From the NCBI GenBank assembly GCA_020636315.1, contig JACJYA010000010.1, positions 248,001 through 312,000 on the forward strand: 64,000 nt of DNA, read 5' to 3'. Position numbers and translations under genes: made by a program. Every line of letters begins with the position of its first letter. Position 1 is the first letter of the stretch. The DNA comes from Lewinellaceae bacterium (lineage in GTDB: Bacteria; Bacteroidota; Bacteroidia; Chitinophagales; Saprospiraceae). Shown piece after piece: positions 34,411 through 43,033 of this stretch. A model generated the notes under the pieces. That model did not search any database, was not told the origin of the DNA, and was given only the letters and a program-made list of their open reading frames with translations.

Positions 34411-36315
34411 TTAAAGTTTGAATACCTCATCATAGACGTCGGGGCAATCCAACAGGATGCAGATCTCTTCTACGACTTTTCTGATGTATTTCTTTTGCAG
34501 AATTTCGCCCCGGTGCTGATGAATTTTTCTCCGGAAGGGGCTATCCGGCAGAAAATGCTGGCTCTCGTCAACGTACCAGGTATTGAACACCTCGGTTTCC
34601 AAAGGGCTGATCACCGGCATTGGCACAGCGTTGCAGGCCGGGTTCTGCGCCGAAAGGGCTACTTCCGAAACGCAGCAGTGATCCGGCCGGTATCCGGTAT
34701 GGACGAAGATCATAAACAGCCGGTTCCCCAGGCCGCTCTGGGGCAGATAGTCATTCAGCGCTTTCCACAGGTTTAGGATCATGTTTTTCAGTTCCGGCAG
34801 CGACACCTCTTCGACCTCATTCAGGATGATGACCAGGTCTTCCTGCTGAAGGCGCTGAGCGATCGTTCGGCAGATCTCTTCCCGGTCCGGATTCAGCGAC
34901 AGGGTGTTCAGCAGGCCCTGGTTCAGGAGCATCCATAAGTATTGTTCATTGAAGCCGCTGGGTACGAGTTTCCGGACGTTGAGGTGCACCGGCTTGTTCT
35001 GTCCTCCCGGGTACAGCCCGTTGTATTTCAGTATTTTACGAATGAGCAGTTCGTGCCCGCACTGAGGAGTACCCTCGATGAGGATGAAGTTTACCTTTTT
35101 CTGCTGGTCATCAAAATCGAAGGCTTGCTTTTGTTCAACGAAGTTCAGCGCATCGAAAGCCGACATCAATTGCTCTTTATCGCTTCCCACCCCGATCAGC
35201 TCGACCAGCTTTTTCAGAAAAAGCTCCCGGTAGATCGTATCCAGGTCGCTTGCCTTCTTCAATTGTTCGAGGGTCATGAACTCGGAAAGGACAACCTGAG
35301 GGTCCCGGGCAGCCACCATATTTTCATGCTGCAAATACTGCCGGGTACTGGCCACATGCCCGGACCCGGCAATGATAAAGTGGGGTTTGGCGGAACTCAA
35401 CAGCGGCTTTGCCCAGGAGAGCTGCCCCTCGAGGCTGCCCTGAAGGCCGGGGGTTGCCAGGTATGCGATGGACTGAGCCTGCTCGACAGCATACGCGCGT
35501 TTGCCTGGATCTCCCTCCTCATTCGCCTGCCAGATGTCATAAGCCATGAGGTTGGCAACACCCGACAGGGAAACCCTCAAGGCATGGCTGAAATACTCCG
35601 CCTCATCACTACTCTCGCGTACAATGAGGAGTTTGCGCAGGTTATCAGAACGCTCCAGTTGGTCCACCACACTTTCCGGCACCAGCCTCCACTCTACTGC
35701 ATCCTCATCCTGATAAAACAGATGCCAGGGGTAATCGCTTCCTAAAGCAAAACCACGAAAAGGCGAATCATCCGCGTCTTTGTGGTGCTCAAAATACAAT
35801 TGAGTGAGGTCGAAAGCCTGCCTGACCGTCTTACTTCCTCCTCCCAGGAGTTCGTAAAATTTGACTGCGATCTTTCTGGCAGCCACATCCTGAATGCCGC
35901 TGTCCGTGCCGATGACCACCGGCACCCCGGCTTCCACCAGTTGTTCGGCAATTTCCTCCGAATAACAACTATTCAGGAAAACGAACTTCAGGTTTTTCTG
36001 CGCCTGGAGGAAAGTTCGCAGTTCATCAGCCTTCAAAAGCTTGTCTCTCCCCCCCTCCCGCACAATAAGCCCTGAAGCCATCGAATGGCCGGTATAGTGC
36101 AACATGGCGATCCGTCTCGAGAGGTTGAGGTCATCGAACACGGCGAACATTTTCTCCAGGGTAAACTGGCTGAGTTCTCTCGGGTCACAAAGGTTCTGCT
36201 GCCGTGCCTTGGTAAGGGCAGTATGAATGCCCTCTACCTCGGCCTGAAGTTGATCGAGATATTCGGCAGGCGTATTGGCTATGCCCAGAATCAATATTTC
36301 GGGTTGTTGAGCCAT
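34411..36315 (-). CDS. CHAT protease + STAND-like (degenerate P-loop) protein
   Basis: The protein has 634 residues. Residues ~5-180 are a CHAT (caspase-like) domain with LHYTGHSMASGL (His77) and KFVFLNSCYSEE (Cys117), so the His-Cys pair is intact and proteolysis is plausible. Residues ~210-390 are helical. Residues ~400-560 look like a STAND NTPase with an eroded Walker A (FILIEGTPQCGHELLIRKIL: no GKS/T) and LVIILNEVEEV in the Walker B place, similar to the 'inactive STAND' modules of MoxR-vWA conflict systems. It is the first gene of the operon. A reasonable model is that MoxR-vWA controls this effector; that is inference. ATG 36315. Confidence 0.78.
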   Translation of the reverse strand: MAQQPEILILGIANTPAEYLDQLQAEVEGIHTALTKARQQNLCDPRELSQFTLEKMFAVFDDLNLSRRIAMLHYTGHSMASGLIVREGGRDKLLKADELRTFLQAQKNLKFVFLNSCYSEEIAEQLVEAGVPVVIGTDSGIQDVAARKIAVKFYELLGGGSKTVRQAFDLTQLYFEHHKDADDSPFRGFALGSDYPWHLFYQDEDAVEWRLVPESVVDQLERSDNLRKLLIVRESSDEAEYFSHALRVSLSGVANLMAYDIWQANEEGDPGKRAYAVEQAQSIAYLATPGLQGSLEGQLSWAKPLLSSAKPHFIIAGSGHVASTRQYLQHENMVAARDPQVVLSEFMTLEQLKKASDLDTIYRELFLKKLVELIGVGSDKEQLMSAFDALNFVEQKQAFDFDDQQKKVNFILIEGTPQCGHELLIRKILKYNGLYPGGQNKPVHLNVRKLVPSGFNEQYLWMLLNQGLLNTLSLNPDREEICRTIAQRLQQEDLVIILNEVEEVSLPELKNMILNLWKALNDYLPQSGLGNRLFMIFVHTGYRPDHCCVSEVALSAQNPACNAVPMPVISPLETEVFNTWYVDESQHFLPDSPFRRKIHQHRGEILQKKYIRKVVEEICILLDCPDVYDEVFKL

Positions 36316-36453
36316 GGAGCTTATTACGCAGAAGTTTTGTTGGACCGTCCTAAATTTCGTTTTTTTTAGATTAATATACTGACAGATGTAGGGAAAGATT
36401 CAAAAAATTGCGTAATTCTGCCCCGTGCCAAAACCTGGCAAGCCTGAACCTTT

Positions 36454-36984
36454 ATGAAAAACATTCTAGATTTTCCGGAAGCCGAGCCCTCCGTTGAGGA
36501 GGCCAGCCTCGCCACCTTTATAGGCCCGGGGAAAGAATATTACCTTGGGCAATGGGCCCGCATGCAGGAGGAACGGGCGCTGAGCTTTCACTTCCAGGCG
36601 CTGCTTCTTGGGCCCTTCTGGCTATTGTACCGGCAGATGTTCCGGGAAACAGTGCTCTACATTGCCTTTTTTCTGGGGATGGGACTGCTCCGCTGGTCAG
36701 ATCTGGGTTTCTGGTTGTATGAGGAAGCCTTCTTCGGCATGCGGGTGCTCATTCTGCACCTGGCATTGGGTTTTTCAGCCAACCGCCTTTACCTCCTCCA
36801 TTGCCAACGGCGGGTGAATAAAATAGTGGAAACTCATGAGCCGGAAAGGCGAAAGGAAGTGCTGCAGCTCAAAGGTGGCGTTTCTTTTCTGCCGCCCATC
36901 GTTTTCCTGCTCCTTTCGCTCATCTGGCTGATCAGTAATTATTACCAGGGGAACTATGGGATCAATACCAATTTCATTTTTTAG
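36454..36984 (+). CDS. DUF2628-type small membrane protein
   Basis: The protein has 176 residues. It contains WARMQEERALSFHFQALLLG followed by PFWLLYRQMFRETVLYIAFF, the signature of DUF2628 proteins (a charged stretch, GPFWLLYRxM, then helices). Four hydrophobic segments are seen, the last being FLPPIVFLLLSLIWLISNYY. Its function is unknown. It is divergent from the conflict operon, with 138 bp between start codons that must hold both promoters, and convergent with copA. Confidence 0.75.
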   Translation: MKNILDFPEAEPSVEEASLATFIGPGKEYYLGQWARMQEERALSFHFQALLLGPFWLLYRQMFRETVLYIAFFLGMGLLRWSDLGFWLYEEAFFGMRVLILHLALGFSANRLYLLHCQRRVNKIVETHEPERRKEVLQLKGGVSFLPPIVFLLLSLIWLISNYYQGNYGINTNFIF

Positions 36985-37009
36985 AAGCTCTTCATAATGA
37001 ATGCCAGCT

Positions 37010-39274
37010 CTAGATTTTCACTGTCCTCAGCCGCAGACTGTTGGCAACCACGGAAACCGAGCTGAATGCCATGGCTGCTCCGGCAATCATGGGGTCGAGC
37101 AGAAATCCGGTGAAGGGGAAAAGCACTCCGGCTGCAACAGGGATCCCGATGAGGTTATAGATAAAGGCCCAGAACAGGTTTTGCCGAATACCCAGCACCG
37201 TCTTCCTGGATAGTTTCAATGCTTTTGGAATAGATTGCAGGTCAGAAGTGATGAGCGCCATTTTAGCTGCATCCATAGCAATATCCGAGCCTTTTCCCAT
37301 GGCAATGCTCACATCCGCCTGTGCTAGCGCATGAGAATCGTTGATCCCGTCGCCAACCATAGCGACAATCTTGCCCTGAGCCTGCAGTTGCTTCACATAT
37401 TCTGCCTTTTCAGAAGGCAACACCTCCGCCATAAAGTGCTCTATTCCTGACTGTTGCGCCACAACAGCAGCAGTTTGCCGGTTATCGCCGGTGAGCATGT
37501 GCACCTCGATGCCCAGGCCTTTAAGGGCTGCGATAGCGGCAGGAGACGTTGCTTTGATCCTGTCTGTGATGGCTGCCAGGGCCAGTACTTCCTTCTCGTC
37601 TGAAAAAAAGATCACGGTTTTTGCATCAGCCTGAAGTTCCAGGGCTGCGCGTTCCAGTTCAGAGTTCATTGATATACTTTGCTCGGATATCAGCTTGCGG
37701 TTCCCAGCAAAATAGGTTATTTCGTCCATCCCCTCAGCACGAACGCCCTTACCCGTAATACTGTGAAAGCCGGTAACCTCAGCGGGCCTTACCTGTTCTA
37801 TTTTCAACCGCTTAACCACCGCCTCTGCCAGGGGGTGTTCCGACTGCAATTCCATAGCCAGAAAAATGGCAGCCGACTCCTGTACCCTGCTCTCATCGAG
37901 CCATATTACATCAGTTACTACCGGATGGCCTTCGGTGATGGTCCCTGTTTTATCCAGAACCACAGCGTTCACACGGTGAGCCAGTTCCAGGCTTTCGGCA
38001 TCTTTGATCAGAATGTTATTTTCAGCGCCCTTCCCGATACCTACCATGACAGCAGTCGGCGTAGCCAACCCAAGAGCACACGGACAGGCGATAACCAGGA
38101 CGGCTATAGAGGTGAGCAACGCATGGGTAAAGGCGTTATCGCCGCCGGCTACCATCCAGGTGGCGAAGGTGAGCAGGGAGACCCCAATGACTACCGGCAC
38201 AAAAATGCCGGCGATCTTATCCACCAGTTTCTGTACAGGAGCTTTACTGCCCTGTGCTTCCTGCACCATTTTGATGATCTGCGAAAGCAGGGTTTCTCCT
38301 CCTACTTTTTCCGCCCTGAACCGGAAACTTCCCTTTTGATTGATTGTCCCGGCAAAGACTTTTCCTCCTTTGGCCTTCTCGGTAGGGACCGGTTCTCCCG
38401 TGATCATGCTTTCATCGACAAAGGAGTGCCCTTCAAGCACCTCTCCGTCCACAGGGATCTTCTCCCCCGGCCGGACTACCACCACCTGTCCGGCTTTTAC
38501 AGTGGCAATCGGCATTTCTACCTCTTCCCCATCAATAATGACAATCAGGGTTTTAGGCTGAAGCCCCATCAATTTCTTCAGTGAAGAAGAAGTGTTGGAT
38601 TTTGCCCTTTCTTCCAGCAGCTTACCCAGTGATATGAATGTGATGATCACTGTGGCTGCTTCATAATAGACGTGGGGCTGCAAGCCGTGGCTGAGCCAGA
38701 ATTCCGGAAAAAGGGTATTAAACAAACTGAAAAAGAAGGCAATACCAGTACTCAGGGCCACCAAAGTATCCATATTGGCCTTTCTGTATTTAGCCTGCCG
38801 GAGAGCATTAATAAAAAAATGCCGCCCGAACCAGAAAAGAACGGGAATGGATAGCGCCAGAGAGATCCATTTTCCCGGGCCCCATCCTGTAAAAAACATG
38901 CCCAACACCACAACAGGAATGGTAAAGACAGCCGACCAGATGGTGCGCTGCCTGGCTTCCTGATAATGCCGGTACTGCTGTTCTTCCTGAGCCTCAACGG
39001 GGCTTTCGGTGTCAATAATGAGTCCATAGCCAACACTTTGAACTGCATTCTGAAGATCTTCAGTTGAAGTGCTCTTTTCATACTCCACCGCCACACTGCC
39101 GGCGGCAAAATTCACGCTGGCACTGGATACTCCGGGTACGGTAGCCAGGATAGACTCTACACTTACCGCACATCCCGCACAGGACATACCTGTTACCGGA
39201 AAAGTCTTCTTGATTAAGGAACTGCTTTTGCTGGTTGGGGAAGTCAGAGCCATAACATGATCTGTAGCATTCAT
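37010..39274 (-). CDS. copA: Cu+-exporting P1B-type ATPase with N-terminal HMA domain
   Basis: The protein has 754 residues. The HMA domain has the metal-binding FPVTGMSCAGCAVSVE (CxxC). The membrane domain has ACPCALGLATPTAVMVG (CPC, Cu+/Ag+ type), preceded by the actuator loop DESMITGEPVPTEK. The phosphorylation site is VVLDKTGTITEGHPV, the nucleotide domain includes SEHPLAEAV, and the hinge is MVGDGINDSHALAQADVSIA. It pumps Cu+ out of the cytoplasm at the cost of ATP. It is divergent from the HMA-AraC regulator (247 bp apart), which probably controls it. The second pump gene of the locus is of the CPH class. ATG 39274. Confidence 0.95.
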   Translation of the reverse strand: MNATDHVMALTSPTSKSSSLIKKTFPVTGMSCAGCAVSVESILATVPGVSSASVNFAAGSVAVEYEKSTSTEDLQNAVQSVGYGLIIDTESPVEAQEEQQYRHYQEARQRTIWSAVFTIPVVVLGMFFTGWGPGKWISLALSIPVLFWFGRHFFINALRQAKYRKANMDTLVALSTGIAFFFSLFNTLFPEFWLSHGLQPHVYYEAATVIITFISLGKLLEERAKSNTSSSLKKLMGLQPKTLIVIIDGEEVEMPIATVKAGQVVVVRPGEKIPVDGEVLEGHSFVDESMITGEPVPTEKAKGGKVFAGTINQKGSFRFRAEKVGGETLLSQIIKMVQEAQGSKAPVQKLVDKIAGIFVPVVIGVSLLTFATWMVAGGDNAFTHALLTSIAVLVIACPCALGLATPTAVMVGIGKGAENNILIKDAESLELAHRVNAVVLDKTGTITEGHPVVTDVIWLDESRVQESAAIFLAMELQSEHPLAEAVVKRLKIEQVRPAEVTGFHSITGKGVRAEGMDEITYFAGNRKLISEQSISMNSELERAALELQADAKTVIFFSDEKEVLALAAITDRIKATSPAAIAALKGLGIEVHMLTGDNRQTAAVVAQQSGIEHFMAEVLPSEKAEYVKQLQAQGKIVAMVGDGINDSHALAQADVSIAMGKGSDIAMDAAKMALITSDLQSIPKALKLSRKTVLGIRQNLFWAFIYNLIGIPVAAGVLFPFTGFLLDPMIAGAAMAFSSVSVVANSLRLRTVKI

Positions 39275-39521
39275 AATTCTCTTATTTTTGTGCTACAAAG
39301 TTGCCTCATGCCGACGAGGTTTGCATTACACAATTCCTGGTAAAACATACATCTTTTGGGGTTGGGCTTTCCGGGAAAGCTGATCTTCCTTCAGAGGAAA
39401 ATGATACAAATCTTTCCAACAAACCGGAAAAACTTCAATTCCCCGATTCCTGTTTAATTGAGCAAAGAGCTATTGAAAAGTGGGAAAGCAGGAAGTTATG
39501 TTAATGATTTAGCCTTCAATT

Positions 39522-40094
39522 ATGGAAAATACAACCATTTATGTGAAGAACATGGTTTGCAACCGCTGCATTCGGGTTGTCAGGGAAGAACTCAAACAGC
39601 TGGGCTTCACCATTGAAGCCATAGAGCTCGGGAAAGTCACGATTAGGGGAAGTTTATCGGAAGAGGACCTCCTGTCTATTGAAAAAACCTTGCTATCAAA
39701 TGGGTTCGAACGGGTCAATGACCGCCATCATCAGGTCATTGAACAGGTAAAAACGATCATCATTGAGCACGTTCATCATGGCCGTTCAATACCAGGCCAT
39801 ATCAACTTCTCGGAATACCTGGAACAACAGATCGGAGTCAATTATTCCAGCATCAGCAAACTATTCTCCTCTTTTGAAGGGGTCACTATTGAGAAATATC
39901 TCATTCTTCAGAAGATTGAACGGGTCAAAGAATTGCTGGCCTATGACGAACAAACCCTCAGTGAAATAGCCTATGAGCTGGACTACAGTAGCGTCGCCCA
40001 CCTGTCCGGCCAGTTCAAAAAAGTGACCGGGATGACACCGACGGCATTTAAAAATATGGCGGGCAACCGGCGCAAGCCTTTGGACCAGGTGTAG
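39522..40094 (+). CDS. AraC-family regulator with N-terminal HMA-like domain
   Basis: The protein has 190 residues. The first ~70 form an HMA-like fold with a CxxC (VKNMVCNRCIRVVREELKQL), suggesting direct metal sensing. The C-terminal ~110 are an AraC-type double helix-turn-helix (FSEYLEQQIGVNYSSISKLF, then LAYDEQTLSEIAYELDYSSV and FKKVTGMTPTAFK). Similar regulators stand beside copper pumps in this phylum. It probably binds Cu+ or Ag+ and controls copA and the neighbouring pump genes. It ends 21 bp from the end of copB, so the two are convergent. ATG 39522. Confidence 0.85.
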   Translation: MENTTIYVKNMVCNRCIRVVREELKQLGFTIEAIELGKVTIRGSLSEEDLLSIEKTLLSNGFERVNDRHHQVIEQVKTIIIEHVHHGRSIPGHINFSEYLEQQIGVNYSSISKLFSSFEGVTIEKYLILQKIERVKELLAYDEQTLSEIAYELDYSSVAHLSGQFKKVTGMTPTAFKNMAGNRRKPLDQV

Positions 40095-40115
40095 AGATAT
40101 CTGGAGCGCTACTCC

Positions 40116-42188
40116 CTAATTTACTCCTCCTCCTTCCGAACCGGACATCTTCCGCTTAAGCAACTGCGCATTGATCGCCACTATAACCGTGCTCAGGCTC
40201 ATAAAAACAGCCCCCACCGCCGGGCTCAGCACAAACCCGAATGGATACAAAATGCCCACAGCCAGCGGAATGGCGATGACGTTGTACCCCGTCGCCCAGG
40301 CCAGGTTCTGGATCATCTTCTGGTAGGTGGCTTTCCCGAAAAGAATGAGGTTGGCGATGTCTCTGGGATTGCTGTTGACCAGAATGATGTCAGCCGTTTC
40401 AGCCGCCACATCCGTCCCGGAGCCTACGGCGATGCCCACGTCCGCCTGGGCCAGCGCAGGGGCGTCATTCACCCCGTCGCCGGTCATGGCGACAAATTCG
40501 CCTTTGGACTGGAGGCCTTTGACAATCTCCACTTTCTGGTGGGGCAACACCTCGGCGTAGTAGCCATCAAGGCCCAGTTCTTCACTGACGGCTTTGCCAA
40601 CTACTTCGTTATCGCCCGTCGCCATATATACTTTGATGTTGTTGTCCCGGAAGGTTTGGATGGCGCCTGATGATTCTGAGCGCACTTCATCGGCGAGGGC
40701 AATGTAACCAGCCATTTGGCCGTCGATCAGGACAAAAACAACGGTCTCGGCAGCGCTGCCAAAAGCCCCTTCCGGAACGGCTATTTTTTCGTCTTTCAGA
40801 TAGCCCGGGCTTACCACTTTCACATTTTTTCCTTCCACATCCGCCTGCACTCCTTTCCCGGTTATGGCCTCAAAGCCCTCCGGAGACGGAATAGAGATTT
40901 CCATTTCCTTAATTTTCTGGACGATGCCCACCGCGATAGGGTGCTCGGAGCTTTGCTCCAGAGCGCCCGCCAGGCGAAGCATCTCATTCTTATCCAGGCC
41001 TTTCTGCAGGCTTTCATAACGGGTCACGCCAAATTCTCCCTTTGTCAGCGTGCCGGTTTTGTCAAACACCAGGGCGGATATTTTCCTGGCTTCCTCAAAG
41101 GCGGTGCGGTTGCGGATCAGCAGGCCCTTCTGAGCGGATATGGCGGTTGATATAGCTACTACTAACGGTATAGCTAATCCCAGAGCGTGCGGGCAGGTAA
41201 TGACCATAACGGTTACCATGCGCTCCAGGGCAAAAACAAAGTCCTTGCCCAGGGCCAGCCACAGGGCGAGGGTGCCAAAACCAATAGATAACGCTATGTA
41301 AGTCAGCCATTTTGCCGCCCGGTCAGAAAGATTCTGCATCCTGGATTTCGTCTTCTGGGCCTCCTGCACCATGGTGATGACCTTATTCAGGTAACTGTCT
41401 TTGCCGGTGTGCTCAACCTTTACCTTCAGCGAGCCATTCCCGTTGATGGAACCTCCAATAACCTGATCATCCCCCTCTTTCTTCACCGGTTTGGATTCTC
41501 CGGTCAGCATGGATTCGTTGAGGTAGCTTTCGCCTTCTATAACAATACCATCAGCGGGCACTTTTTCCCCGGGTTTGACCAGGATGATATCGCCGCTTAA
41601 CAATTCTTCCAGCTTCACATCAATAACCTTTTCCCCCTCTACTTTATGGGCTTCGGAAGGCATCATACTCACCAGGAGTTCCAGCGCTCTGGAGGCGCCC
41701 AGTACGGACTTCATTTCGATCCAGTGCCCCAACAGCATGATGACGATCAGCGTGGCCAGTTCCCAGTAAAAGCTATCCCCCGGCAGGCCGAAAGTAGTGG
41801 CCGCCGAATAAAAATAGGCCACCGAGATCGCCATAGCGATGAGGGTCATCATACCGGGCGACCTGCTTTTTATCTCATCGAAAAAACCTTTGATGAAAGG
41901 CCGGCCGCCAAAGAAATAAACGATGCTGGAAAGAGCAAAGAGCAGGTATTTATCACCTGCAAACTGCCATTCCACGCCCAGCCACTGCTGGATCATAGGC
42001 GAAAGGGCAAGAATGGGGAGGGTTAGGGCCAGAGACACCCAAAACCGCTTTCTGAAATCCGCGATCATCATGCGGTGGTGGTCATGGTACATCTGGTAGT
42101 GAGGCGGATTGTCGCCACCATGGTAAGTATGGCTTCCATGCCTGAGTGGTTCTGATGGGCGCTTTTGTGGCCCACCGGCGCCTTTCAT
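40116..42188 (-). CDS. copB: CopB-type P1B ATPase (CPH motif)
   Basis: A P-type ATPase of ~690 residues from ATG 42188. Its N-terminus is His-rich (LRHGSHTYHGGDN, YQMYHDHHRMMI). The metal-site helix reads MVITCPHALGLAIPLVVAIS, the CPH motif of CopB-like Cu/Ag pumps. The other motifs are ALVFDKTGTLTKGEFGV, SEHPIAVGI and MTGDGVNDAPALAQADVGIA. The frame continues upstream to ATG 42260, but that part is the conserved end of the HMA gene read in another frame. The HMA gene ends at 42082 in a different frame, overlapping the pump N-terminus; a frameshift that split one HMA-CopB gene is likely. It exports copper or silver from the cell. Confidence 0.88.
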   Translation of the reverse strand: MKGAGGPQKRPSEPLRHGSHTYHGGDNPPHYQMYHDHHRMMIADFRKRFWVSLALTLPILALSPMIQQWLGVEWQFAGDKYLLFALSSIVYFFGGRPFIKGFFDEIKSRSPGMMTLIAMAISVAYFYSAATTFGLPGDSFYWELATLIVIMLLGHWIEMKSVLGASRALELLVSMMPSEAHKVEGEKVIDVKLEELLSGDIILVKPGEKVPADGIVIEGESYLNESMLTGESKPVKKEGDDQVIGGSINGNGSLKVKVEHTGKDSYLNKVITMVQEAQKTKSRMQNLSDRAAKWLTYIALSIGFGTLALWLALGKDFVFALERMVTVMVITCPHALGLAIPLVVAISTAISAQKGLLIRNRTAFEEARKISALVFDKTGTLTKGEFGVTRYESLQKGLDKNEMLRLAGALEQSSEHPIAVGIVQKIKEMEISIPSPEGFEAITGKGVQADVEGKNVKVVSPGYLKDEKIAVPEGAFGSAAETVVFVLIDGQMAGYIALADEVRSESSGAIQTFRDNNIKVYMATGDNEVVGKAVSEELGLDGYYAEVLPHQKVEIVKGLQSKGEFVAMTGDGVNDAPALAQADVGIAVGSGTDVAAETADIILVNSNPRDIANLILFGKATYQKMIQNLAWATGYNVIAIPLAVGILYPFGFVLSPAVGAVFMSLSTVIVAINAQLLKRKMSGSEGGGVN

Positions 42189-42423
42189 GCGAACCGTGCC
42201 CATCCTCGCCGGCATGCGCCCCATGCATTCGATATTCCCCGACTTCCGCCAGGGCTTCATTCAAGGTTTCATCGGGTATGTGATGGTGCATGGTAAGGAT
42301 GGCCTCCGGAGGATCGGGGGTTACTTTCACGGACTGGACGCCATGGACTTGTTCCAGTGCCTTTTTTACGGTTTCAAGGCTATGGTTGCTGCTTATGCCG
42401 GTGACCCGATAGGTGTGTGTCAT
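42082..42423 (-). CDS. HMA-like domain without metal cysteines, frame-broken with CopB
   Basis: From ATG 42423 (MTHTYRVTGISSNHSLETVK) the first ~68 residues align with heavy-metal-associated domains (VKKALEQVHGVQSVKVTPDP, HIPDETLNEALAEVGEY). The CxxC loop reads GISSNHS, with both Cys replaced by Ser. A His/Gly stretch (RMHGAHAGEDGHGSHE) follows, then unusual sequence that overlaps the His-rich start of CopB in another frame. In related genomes this HMA domain stands directly before or fused to CopB. I read this as one HMA-CopB gene with a frame break near 42160-42190, or as a free HMA protein with an aberrant tail. Confidence 0.65.
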   Translation of the reverse strand: MTHTYRVTGISSNHSLETVKKALEQVHGVQSVKVTPDPPEAILTMHHHIPDETLNEALAEVGEYRMHGAHAGEDGHGSHERRRWATKAPIRTTQAWKPYLPWWRQSASLPDVP

Positions 42424-42460
42424 AATCAATTTGATTTTTCTGCTTTTGTTTTTTCTTTTT

Positions 42461-42718
42461 TCATATCGCCTCGGCCCCCTTCTGTTCGTTTCTCACTTTA
42501 TATACCTGTTCAACTCCACTTGTATAGATCAATCCGTCGCCACTGCGGCCTGCCCTTCCATGCTCCTGGATGATTCTGATGTTCGGTTCCACATCAACAT
42601 CCAGGCAGATGATCTCTATCTACACCACTTTACAGTGCATAAAGGGAAACTTAAAGGACGGGAAGTCTTCACCCGGGTCAGTGTATTGCCCGGCGCCTTC
42701 ACATTCGGAGAAGGTCAT
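42461..42718 (-). pseudogene. PII-like signalling protein, N-terminally truncated with an in-frame TAG
   Basis: Reading from ATG 42718 gives MTFSECEGAGQYTDPG and FKFPFMHCKVV, then TAG (42622-42620), and in the same frame IEIICLDVDVEPNIRIIQEH, RAGRSGDGLIYTSG and VEQVYKVRNEQKGAEAI, then TGA. The last part is the PII C-terminal signature (GDGxI-x-x-S-x-VExVx-x-VR). PII-like proteins occur beside metal RND pumps in this phylum. The N-terminal ~20 residues are missing and the stop falls where a strand continues, so it is probably dead. It lies 37 bp before the HMA start, on the same strand. Confidence 0.65.
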
Positions 42719-42782
42719 GCAGCATCATTTATCACTTCAATTCTAAATTATGGTTCAAAGAAGAAGCCAGCAGCCTTTAGTA

Positions 42783-43022
42783 TTAAGTTTTAAGGCCCTC
42801 TTCCTCCTCCAGCACAGCCTTTCGCTCTTCATATTCTTCAGTGGTCAGATCCCCGGAAGCGTATCTTTTTTTCAGGATTTCCAGGGGGCTTTCTGTCTCC
42901 CTCTTCCTGCTCCTGCCGAAGGCAAGCCAGGGTGTCGCAAAGATCGCAATGAGCAATATAACCCAGAAGATCCACCACAGAAGGTGCATGCCCCAGAAAT
43001 GATATCCGTTATAGAAATGCAT
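42783..43022 (-). CDS. Small membrane protein with C-terminal SHOCT motif
   Basis: The protein has 79 residues. One membrane helix (LLWWIFWVILLIAIFATPWL) is followed by a basic stretch and the SHOCT motif (SPLEILKKRYASGDLTTEEY then EERKAVL). Such SHOCT proteins are common near Bacteroidota metal efflux genes; the motif is thought to mediate oligomer or complex formation. It lies 11 bp after the Met-rich lipoprotein gene and is probably co-transcribed. ATG 43022. Confidence 0.82.
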   Translation of the reverse strand: MHFYNGYHFWGMHLLWWIFWVILLIAIFATPWLAFGRSRKRETESPLEILKKRYASGDLTTEEYEERKAVLEEEEGLKT

Positions 43023-43033
43023 GGCTTCAGTTT

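Noticed and set aside
39301..39504. A 67-codon ORF between copA and the HMA-AraC gene
   Set aside because: It opens at TTG inside the divergent promoter region and shows no family or composition typical of a gene.
42620..42622. TAG read as glutamine (recoding), suggested by TAG in the PII-like frame and after the CPVCG ORF
   Set aside because: TAG ends several intact genes here (for example at 29918, 43956 and 55368), so it acts as a normal stop codon.
42413..42793. A 126-codon plus-strand ORF over the PII-like remnant
   Set aside because: The minus strand has a recognisable PII C-terminus in the same DNA, so the plus-strand frame is a shadow.
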